Assembly (NCBI RefSeq): GCF_038502225.1
Contig: NW_027197008.1
Span: 1 to 64,000 of the forward strand
From: Cherax quadricarinatus
Taxonomy: Eukaryota; Arthropoda; Malacostraca; Decapoda; Parastacidae
Direction of reading: 5' to 3'
Length of the DNA: 64,000 nt
Both the position numbers and the translations under genes were made by a program. Every line of letters begins with the position of its first letter. Position 1 is the stretch's first letter. This document shows positions 54,558-62,951 of this stretch, piece after piece. Under the pieces are notes generated by a model. The model searched no databases and was not told the DNA's origin. It saw only the letters and a list, made by a program, of their open reading frames with translations.

Positions 54558-54565
54558 TTTTGTTT

Positions 54566-55222
54566 TTACCAGCGGTATACAGTTTCACAGTTGCCCTCTC
54601 CGGTAATGAAGCTTCGTAATTGAATTTCCTCTGGAGCGGTTAAATCAACCAGAAGATAGCCGTATTTATCCGCAGTGACGTGACGATATATCTCAACAAA
54701 TTTCGGGGCTAGATTTTTTCCATAAATTTGTCGCCCGAGACATTCCAACTGAGACAGATCTCGTTGTCTTAATAAAATATATTGACTACAATTAAGCGTG
54801 ATCGTGCGAGCGTATTTTCCTTGTGGAAATAAATTTTGAGATATGAGAATTACGGATATTTGCTCGTGTCTTCCTCTAGTAAAAATATTAGCTATAACAT
54901 CACTCTTAACTGCTTCATTAAAAAGGTCATCAATTATATACAGAGAGCTATTGTCTGTCTCAAGGGGATTTTGGTAATCCGCCGGGTTAATGAGACCTTT
55001 CACTAAAATGATTTTCTCACTAAGAGAGGTGATTTGTTTCAAAGGGTGAGTTTTATCATCCAGACTGGAAATGATTATTCTCGCGAAAGAACCGGCATAT
55101 TTTTTACATAAACGCTCCACTAGACTGCTCTTGCCTGCCCCGCTAAAACCAGCAACAAGTATTCTTGCAGGCTCTCTGAAAATATTCAACTCTTCCTCTG
55201 TAAAGGTACAGACCTTGTCCAT
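54566..55222 (-). CDS. ATP: FtsK/HerA-type genome-packaging ATPase (Polinton ATP)
   Basis: 218 residues from the ATG at 55,222. It would pump DNA into the capsid. Walker A is GFSGAGKSS (25-33) and Walker B YIIDD (95-99), followed by SVILISQNLFPQGKYARTI, the sensor/arginine region conserved in adenovirus IVa2-like and Polinton ATPases. It is the first gene of the leftward block. A TATATAAG box at 55,261-55,268 lies 39 bp upstream of the ATG, giving a very short leader. Confidence 0.92.
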   Translation of the reverse strand: MDKVCTFTEEELNIFREPARILVAGFSGAGKSSLVERLCKKYAGSFARIIISSLDDKTHPLKQITSLSEKIILVKGLINPADYQNPLETDNSSLYIIDDLFNEAVKSDVIANIFTRGRHEQISVILISQNLFPQGKYARTITLNCSQYILLRQRDLSQLECLGRQIYGKNLAPKFVEIYRHVTADKYGYLLVDLTAPEEIQLRSFITGEGNCETVYRW

Positions 55223-55260
55223 CTTCCCATCTCAAATGAGCCTTTTTGTGGAAGAATCAT

Positions 55261-55268
55261 CTTATATA
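55261..55268 (-). promoter_or_regulatory. TATA box (TATATAAG) of the ATPase-integrase block
   Basis: TATATAAG on the minus strand, 39 bp before the ATPase ATG; identical octamer to that of the acidic gene. Confidence 0.6.
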
Positions 55269-55896
55269 TAAACATTTCTTTTTAGTTCAAAGCAGAGGGG
55301 AGGGAGGGGGGAGTTTATCCCGGAGATGAAGATAACAATGGCGGCATGGCCTTCTCCCGCCAGAAGACCATAGAAAAAAAAGCCCGACCGACAGTGAAGG
55401 TCGTCTGGATATTACGCAGTTTCACTACCTTCCCTACGCCAGGTGGTGGTGGGTCGAATGGAGGTCACAGACAAAGAGAAGCAGGCCCCGCCACTTTCTG
55501 CCGGCTGATGCCTATTTATTTTTATTTTGGGGAAAAATATATTATTATTATTATTATTTTTAAGAATATTTAGTTTTGGCAATGGTCAGAATCTATAAAT
55601 TAATTAATTAATCTTTCCCTCGCCTCGGCTTTATACAAATGGGAAATTCACATGACTATGGCAATTTACGTAATCCTCCCTACTTGCCCGGTCTAAATTC
55701 TTATTTTTTCGTTCGGGAAAAGAGTTCTTCCCAGATTTTATCCCTCTTACTTTATTGACAATAAGAAATCTTTTCTAGATTATATTTATAATATATAGAC
55801 TTGCAGGGATTTTTGTTTAAAAGATTCTCGTGAAAATAGAGAGAGACTGATGTGAAAAACTGTACCTCTACTTTGGGGAAAATTAAGCATCTTATG
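55269..55896. other. Divergent intergenic region, no gene seen
   Basis: Lies between the leftward ATPase block and the rightward polymerase. AT-rich, with an ATT repeat (55,541-55,558). A 75-codon plus-strand frame (55,346-55,573) has no recognisable features and is not called. Confidence 0.5.
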
Positions 55897-55957
55897 AGCA
55901 CGCTATCCTAAAAGCGTGCTATAAATACGCTCACCTTTTCGTCTAGGGCGAAAGGTG
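55897..55957 (+). promoter_or_regulatory. PolB promoter: TATA box flanked by two hairpins
   Basis: TATAAATA at 55,920-55,927. A perfect 8-bp inverted repeat, AGCACGCT/AGCGTGCT (55,897-55,904 and 55,913-55,920), ends on the TATA box. A second inverted repeat, CACCTTTTCG/CGAAAGGTG (55,932-55,941 and 55,949-55,957), covers the expected transcription start. A donor-like CAG/GTAAAA at about 55,999-56,006 and an acceptor TTTACAG before 56,091 suggest a short 5' UTR intron. Confidence 0.55.
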
Positions 55958-56093
55958 CTCTTCCCGCTCACTCAAGAAAGTTACCAGCTTAGATTAGAGC
56001 AGGTAAAAACTTCTCTATCTATGGGAGATTAAAATATTATCTATAATTTAAATAATTTATGGAATATGAGAGTGAGAGTGTGTATTTACAGAT

Positions 56094-59000
56094 ATGACTC
56101 GTCACCCAGCTCGCAGATGCCACCTATGCGGGCGATTATACCCTCAGGATGCAGCTCACCACACTTTCTCCTGTAGTTTCTGCGGGCTATCAGTGTGTGT
56201 AGCGAATGTCACAGCTCATCGCAGGAGATGCGTGACAGGTGAGATTACCAGGTTATTGCTCTGAATTGATGTTTTCTTAAAACTGCTATTTTCAGATAAT
56301 GAAATAAGTCTTTGAGCTAATAATAATTTTTTCCAACAGTTGGGGCGGGGCAATACTCCAAGCAGATGATCCGGGGGGCGGGCCAGGAAGAAAGAGGTCA
56401 GCGCTCTTTTCTTAATCAATTATTTTTATTAACAGTCAAACATTTTTAAGATATGTTTATAAAGTATCTCACTAACAAGAATAAAAATCATTTTGAGAAC
56501 CGCATATATTCCATAGATTGCTTAGCTTCTCCCAGTTTTATACTTTAACAGTAACATTTTTTTAAAAGATTGCTCGAGTTATAATTAGTCTAGTATGGCT
56601 CTAAAACAAAATAATAATAAATAACTTTCTCTAATTATATTATGCAGATCAGTCTGTGTCCTCCGATGAATCTTCGACCGTAACACTCCCACAAGAGCAA
56701 GTTGAGCCGATTGCCGGTCCCAGTGGATGGAGACCAGCCGCCACAAGTGACAGCTCCTCTTCCAAGGATCATTACTACTCTTTCTTGGGTTCCCCCTCCT
56801 CTGCTAATCGAAGGTTCACTTCAGGTAAAAAAAATTTTTGTTCAGATGAGGAAGAGAGTGAAATGGGAGACGATTCCATTTCAGAGGAACCACACATTAC
56901 GAGTCGGTCGGAATGTTTTCAAGGTCACTTCTGTCGAATAAAATATTCAATTCCTGCCTCTCATAAACACGACCCCATATTATTTCTTCAGTCCTTCGCA
57001 ACAACATTTATGAGGCACATATTACAGTTTTTCACTGTTCTATCAGGACGAGCACTTTATGAAAATGCTCTTAGGATTTATGCCGAACTGAGCCTTATTT
57101 TGCGCAGACAGTCGCTACTGGGAGAGGATGACAGTCGTGAGCATTATATAACTTTTCCCGCGCAACTAGTTACACGAGATGATATATCTCGGCTCTTACG
57201 GTCATGGAGGGAGTACCTTAGCATGCGATTAGAAACTGAAATTTCATCGGGCGAGGGATCAGGCTTCATACTAGATTATATAAAGGGTTTTCATATTGTA
57301 ATATGCAAGAATGGAGTGCGTGGATACCTAGGAGACTATATAGAATATCCCACATCTTTACGAGGGAAAAATCAGATATTTAACCCGAGAGGAGTAAAAA
57401 ATAGCTGTTTTATTCAATGTCTGGCGGCCTTTTTCTGTCGTAGACTTGGCTGGGGCTGGTATAAAATCAGACGATATTTATCTAGATGTGATAGCCTTCA
57501 GAAATTTGTCAATTACTCGCGAGTGACTCTCCCTGTCCAGTGGAGTGACATCCACAAACTCGAGTCTGACAACAAAATATCAATATTTATTTATTGCTTA
57601 ACTTCTCATGAAGGGACCTATCATGCTACTTTATGTCGTAGGGGTAGTAATAAATATTCACTGGTAGTGCCCCTGTTATTGTTGGGAAAGACTCATGTAG
57701 CTTTAATCAAACACTTCCAGAAATATATGAGAATTTTCTCCAGAAAACATTCACGCAATAAGCACTTTTGCTTGAATTGTTTAAGTGAATATAGTGACAT
57801 TTGCAACTTAAAAACTCATTTCAATTCATGCGACAACCAACAAAAGTTGATTTTTCCCCCAGCTGGAAGCGTTTGTAAATTCAAAAATACTCACAAGGGC
57901 TACTTGCCCTCTCATACTGCCTTTGTGGATTTAGAAGCTTATCTCGATAATCGTAAGCCAGAGGGGGTAATAACAGCTAGACACGTAGCAATAGCTTATG
58001 GCTATATAGTGATAGACAGAAATAGCACTATAATAGATAGATATGTCCATCGGGGGGTACAGTGTATTGATCATATGTATGATAGACTTTCGTCTTTATG
58101 GGATTGGATAAAGATGAACACTCCCTGTTATCCACTTCATATGACCAGGGAGCAGCATATACATTTTGCCATACAGAAGAAGTGCAACTTCTGTCATCAG
58201 GACTTTACTCTTACCAAACCAAAGGTGAGGCATCATGACCATCTAATGCCTAAGGCTAATTATTTAGGAGCACTCTGCAATAATTGCAATTTAAGGCAGA
58301 AAAATTCAGGTAAATATTTGCCTGTTATTATTCATAACCTATCATATGATATGGCTTTGATAATTAAAGAACTAAGTGTTAAAGCCCCAATCAATGTTTT
58401 AATGAAACAGGGATATAAATTCCTAAAGGTAGAAATAGGAGCACTACGTTTCCTGGATAGTCTAGCCTTCTTGTCCGCTGGTTTGGCTAGTTTGGCTCAG
58501 GCGCACATAGCTTCAAAATCACCCTTGAAATTCACAGAGGCGATGATAAGTCATCTACCCCCCGAAAGTTGGGGATGCTTATTAACCGGCAAACAAGTGT
58601 TTCCTTATGAATATTGCAGCTCCCCAGAAAGGCTCGAAGAGAAGACTTTACCCCCAAAAAGAGCTTTCTACAGTTCTCTGTCTAAGAAGCATATTAGCCA
58701 AGAAGAATTCGATCATGCTCATCTGGTTTGGGAGAAAACAGCTTGTCAAACTCTAGGAGACTATCTCCTAGTATATCTCAGCTGTGATGTAGGACTTCTG
58801 GCTGACATATTCACCTTGCATAGGAGATTATTATACAACATCTATAATCTAGATGTTGTTCACTATGTTTCTCTCCCCGGCTTTGCCTATGATGCCTTCT
58901 TAAAAACCAGTGGAGTGGAATTAGAATTAATTACTGATCAGGAGCTTTATAACATCATACAGTCTAATATAAGAGGCGGCTTCACTACTGCTGTTAGGAC

Positions 59001-60627
59001 GTTTGCTCAGGCCAATAACCAGTTCATTAATCCCAATTTTGATGAGAAAAACTTAGTAAGTAAATTTTTGCTATACTGGGATTTTAATTCTCTTTATGGT
59101 TCTTGCATGACTGAGGCGCTGCCCTACGCAAACATTCGAAAACTCTCACCCGCAGAAATGGCGAGTTTTCTCGCAAATGGCGGTCTTCTCCAGAAGAATC
59201 CTCAAGACTCTATAAAAGGTTACTGGCTTCTTATAGACACTCTAGGAATAGCCCCAGAATTAGCTCGCTACACGGATGACTTACCACTATGTCTCTATCA
59301 CAAACAGATAACATTAGATGATCTATCTGAGTACAGCAAACAGCTATTGGCTATCAGTAATCAAAAACTACCCCGTAAAAATACTAAATTAGTGGGGGAC
59401 CATCTCCCCAAACGAAACTACCTAATATCATTGCCTTTATTGCAGTTGTTCTTGGAGATAGGTCTACAAATTGAGAAAATTCATAGCATATATGAATTCT
59501 CACAAGGAAAATATCTGGCGGGCTTTGTTGAAACGAACGTGAGGCAACGCAATAGTAGCACTAGTAAAGACTGTCAGCGATTATTTAAATTGTTGACCAA
59601 TTCTGTATTCGGCAAGACATTGTTTAATCCATCAAAATATGCCAACAAAACGAAGCTCATAACATCAGCAGGAGCATTTTTGCGAGCGGTGAGTAAGCCA
59701 CTATTTAAGAAAGCCATAAAGCTTTCAGAAAACAAAGTATTGGTTACGACGGGGACGCCAGCCATAAAACTCACTTACCCTAATTACATAGGTTACCAGA
59801 TACTAGAACTTGCCAAATTTAAGCTGTACCATTTTTGGTATATGATTCTTAAGAAAACATACCAAGACAAAATAAAACTAATCTATTCAGATACCGATAG
59901 TGTCATCGCCTGTTTAGAGGGCATCAAAAACCTTACTGATGAAATCGGTAAGGAACCATTGAGGAAATGGATAGACACATCTAATTTCCCCACAGATCAT
60001 CCTCTCTACAATGACTCAAGGAAGGGATCTCTAGGCTTACTTAAAAGTGAGGTGGGGGACCGCCTTATTTCAGAAATAGTCTGCATTAAACCCAAAATGT
60101 ATAGCATCCTGCTAGCAGATAATAACAACACTATCGCTGCAAAAGGAGTTCCTCAGTCTGAACAACAATTATTAACTCATAATAACTTTAGAAGTGTGCT
60201 GGAAGACGGTTCTAAACATACCTTCCAATATAGTCAAATTAGAAATTTAAAAGGTCAGATGACCACTATCACCACTAGGAAACGAGGTCTTAGCTCATTT
60301 GATGATAAGCGCTTTTACTTAGATGCCTATCACTCTGTATCCTATGGTCATCCAGATGCCAGAGAAACAAAGTTTAAATTATTTAAAGATAAAACAGATG
60401 ACAAAGTGGAGGAAGACGAAGAAGCTAATAGCAGTACTGAAGAAGGGAGTACAGAAGAAGAGGAACTAGAGATGAGAGACAGTTGCAATCTTTGGCGGGG
60501 AAGAGAAAAAACCGTAAGAGATTTTTTCCCCAGGGTCAAGCATCGACGCGAGAGAGGTAGATCTTCCGCCACTGCTCGTAGTTTCATGCTCTTAGAAGCT
60601 AGCTGTTCTGAGGGAGAGGAGGAATAA
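56094..60627 (+). CDS. POLB: Protein-primed family B DNA polymerase (Polinton PolB), spliced
   Basis: Predicted exons 56,094-56,238 (donor GTGAG) and 56,648-60,627 (acceptor ATGCAG); phases match. Exon 1 encodes a zinc ribbon with CHLCGR, CSFCG and a C-terminal AHRRRC. Residues below count from base 56,656. Exonuclease: FVDLEAY (423-429), NLSYDM (561-566), YLSCDVGLLAD (707-717). Polymerase: motif A DFNSLYGSCM (809-818), motif B TNSVFGK (about 980), motif C YSDTDS (about 1,077-1,082). Before the exonuclease lie a zinc finger (CLNCLSEYS...HFNSC, 372-392) and an HNH-like block (CNFC, VRHHDHL, LCNNCN, 510-544). The acidic tail ends near an AATAAA. It replicates the element from a protein primer at the terminal repeats. 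Confidence 0.92.
56340..56396 (+). other. Possible 57-bp cassette exon in the PolB intron
   Basis: Within the 409-bp intron, an acceptor (TTTTCCAACAG) at 56,339 and a donor (AAGAG/GTCAG) at 56,397 bound 57 bp (19 codons) with no stop, in the same phase as the outer exons. Inclusion would insert 19 residues without changing the frame. Entirely a splice-site reading. Confidence 0.3.
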
Positions 60628-61046
60628 AACAATGTAATGTTAACTAATAAATATATTTGCTAAGAGAGACTTTTTTGTTTTCACCCTTTGAAAAATTAGG
60701 TTATTATCCTTTTTCACACAGATGCCCCCGATGTAGCCGGAGAGCGGGCGCAGGGCTGATAATCACACCCGATGACCTCCAAAGAAGCAGGCCCGCCGCA
60801 ACACTCCATCAGAGACCCCAGTCACCTGAATCCTTTGTACTGCCTCTCTCTCCCATCTATCAGAGTAATAGAGTTTGGGGAGTCAGAAGTGATCATTACT
60901 CTACTTCTGTTCCTACTTAGTAATAAGACTCTCTATCCCCTTGGGGGATGATTAAACATATTAAACTCCTACCCTGTCAGCCCTAAGGTCATACAGACCC
61001 CCCATTATCTCATTATTTTTCCATGGTCATTATCCCGGAATCCGGT
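60628..61046. other. PolB 3' flank and extra terminal-repeat unit
   Basis: AATAAA at 60,623-60,628 overlaps the polymerase stop codon, and a second AATAAA lies at 60,646-60,651. 60,652-60,824 shows no supported gene; a short frame with a CPRC motif is not convincing. 60,825-61,046 is an additional diverged copy of the terminal-repeat unit, including the terminus-specific word TCCATGGTCATTATC. Confidence 0.7.
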
Positions 61047-61851
61047 TCCCTCGGGCGACCAGCTGCCCATCCATTACCGCGTTCTTTAAACCCAGCAGTG
61101 TTGTTGTGAAGTAGCAACAGTCGCGTCAGTGAGTCGCAGCCCCGGGAAGGGGGGGGGGACTCCCTCGGAGATGGTAAGCTTGTACCCAGTCACCTGAATC
61201 CTTTGTACTGCCTCTCCCATCTATCAGAGTGATTGAGTTTGGGGAGTCAGAAGTGATCATTACCCTACCTTCTTATAATTAGTAATTACACAGAAATAAG
61301 CCTCTCTCTCTCTCTATCCCCTTGGGGGATGTTTAAACATATTAAATCTTGTACCCCTGACAGCACCTGAGCTTATGAAGACCAACCCATTATCACATTC
61401 TTTTTCCACACTCATTATCCTGGGAATCTGCCCACCTGCACACCTGAATCCTTTTTTGTACTGCCTCTCCCATCTATCAGAGTGATTGAGTTTGGGGTGT
61501 CAGAAGTGATCATTACCTACCTTCCTATACTTAGTAATTACACAGAAATAAATCTCTCTATCCCCTGGGGGATGATTAAACATATTAAACTTGTACCCCC
61601 TGACAGCACCTGTGCTTATGCAGACCACCCATTATCACATTCTTTTCCACACTCATTATCCCGGAATCTGCCACCTGCACACCCGAATCCTTTGTTCTAC
61701 TTTATGTACCTACTTATTAATGTATAGGAATAAGTCTCTCTATCCCCTTGGGCCATGATTAATCATATTAAACAATTACCCTGTCATGCAAGACCCCATC
61801 ATTATCTCATTTTCCATGGTCATTATCCGGCAGTGTTCCTAGATCGACCAA
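61047..61851 (-). repeat. Polinton right terminal inverted repeat
   Basis: 805 bp, the inverted match of 44,828-45,643. It ends CAGTGTTCCTAGATCGACC plus AA. It lacks a short segment present on the left (about 44,886-44,896), while an extra internal copy of the repeated unit lies just inside it at 60,825-61,046. Confidence 0.92.
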
Positions 61852-62151
61852 ATTACATAGGTCACACTACACATACATGTACAAGCATATATATACACAC
61901 CCCTCTGGGTTTTCTTCTATTTTCTTTCTAATTCTTGTTCTTGTTTATTTCCTCTTATCTCCATGGGGAAGTGGAACAGAATTCTTCCTCTATAAGCCAT
62001 GTGTGTCGTAAGAGGCGACTAAAATGCCGGGAGCAAGGGGCTAGTAACCCCTTCTCCTGTATATTACTAAATTTAAAAGGAGAAACTTCAGTTTTTTCTT
62101 TTGGGCCACCCCACCTCAGTGGGATACGGCTGGTACATTGAAAGAAGAAGA
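61852..62151 (+). repeat. LINE/SINE 3'-end repeat (decapod-type)
   Basis: Contains GTCGTAAGAGGCGACTAAAA and GGGCCACCCCACCTCAGTGG followed by GATACGGCTGGTACATTG, a tail related to the RTE 3' ends at about 25,700 and 31,310. I recognise the block from memory as common in decapod genomes. It forms the right flank of the Polinton and shares nothing with the left flank. A short TA tract follows at 62,152-62,167. Confidence 0.5.
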
Positions 62152-62167
62152 ATATATATATATATAT

Positions 62168-62250
62168 CCGTTGTTGTTTTTGTTTTTTCTGTTTTATTAA
62201 TTATTCCATGTGCTGAAATGTTTTAAATAAAACATAAAAAAAAACTTGCA
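62168..62250 (+). mobile_element. Tx1-like LINE 3' tail
   Basis: Ends ATGTTTTAAATAAAACAT plus an A run, like the tail at 26,717-26,850. The 5' end of the next Tx1-A copy starts 31 bp later. Confidence 0.55.
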
Positions 62251-62439
62251 ATATGAACAGACTGACTGATGTTGACATTCGCTGCCTGACTGCGGTGGAG
62301 TGTGGTTGTGCTCTGCACCCCTCTGCTGTTTTCAGGCGAGCTCTCATAGCAACAACAGAGTGGCTGTCTGTGGAGTGACATAGTTGAAGATACCATTGTG
62401 GTGAATGATGGCATGCCAAGAATTGTTTAGAGCCAGAAA

Positions 62440-62936
62440 TGGCGACTTTGCCGGTGACCGGGAAGGAAGTGCTTGTGCAGCATGAGGTGAAGGTGCTGGA
62501 GGAAGAGCTGGACTAGGTTTTGAAGACTTTAACTCCATCTGTGGAGGATGACGTCCCTATACGGGAGACCGTCACTGCGTTGCAAGGAGAGAGTGTCAGG
62601 ACGTGCATAGGAAGGAAGGAGGAGATCAGCAGGCACAGAGAGGAGTCACTGTGCTCTGTGCAACATGAAACAGTGGAAGTTGAAATTCATTGTGAGGAAT
62701 CCTCGGAAGACACCATGGCGGTGGAGGGCGTCACGAGGAAGAGAGCAGCGGCGTCAGACTCAGATGACGTCCTGACGCCAGTGCAGAGGTCAGGAAGGAA
62801 GGATGAATATTCTCGAGGTAGCCAGGATAAGAGGCATTGAAAGAAGGGGGGCAGGGTGGATGGTGCAAAATCATGTGTTGATCCTGGGGCAGGAGGCCCT
62901 GGGAAGGATGAGAGGAGGAAGGGTTGGAAATTTTAA
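62440..62936 (+). pseudogene. LINE ORF1 C-terminal remnant (copy 6)
   Basis: Resumes at ATLPVTGKEVLVQHEV. A TAG at about 62,515 and a TGA at about 62,838 interrupt it. The DSDDVLTPVQRSGRK block is kept, and the end (RRKGWKF then TAA at about 62,934) is followed in the same frame by five codons and the ORF2 ATG, as in copy 1. Confidence 0.75.
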
Positions 62937-62951
62937 GAAGGCCTTAGATGT

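Larger units (their letters stand above)
44828..61851. mobile_element. Complete Maverick/Polinton virus-like DNA transposon
   Basis: About 17.0 kb bounded by near-identical inverted repeats (44,828-45,643 and 61,047-61,851; outermost bases TTGGTCGATCTAGGAAC and its complement). It contains the full Polinton set: protein-primed family B DNA polymerase, integrase, FtsK/HerA-type ATPase, adenain-like protease, major and minor capsid proteins, plus accessory genes. All main frames are open. Ten genes face left; the polymerase faces right. Three genes have clear TATA boxes. Such elements replicate through protein-primed synthesis from the terminal repeats and integrate with their own integrase; those with both capsid genes are thought able to form particles. 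No target duplication is visible. Confidence 0.95.

Noticed and set aside
55346..55573. 75-codon plus-strand frame between ATPase and PolB
   Set aside because: No conserved features, and it lies in the divergent promoter region.
60657..60920. Plus-strand 87-codon frame with CPRC after PolB
   Set aside because: It overlaps the terminal repeat unit, has no good start and no recognisable similarity.
44828..61851. Prophage or bacterial origin of the capsid and packaging genes
   Set aside because: Spliced genes, TATA boxes, a chromodomain integrase and animal LINE flanks show a eukaryotic Polinton.
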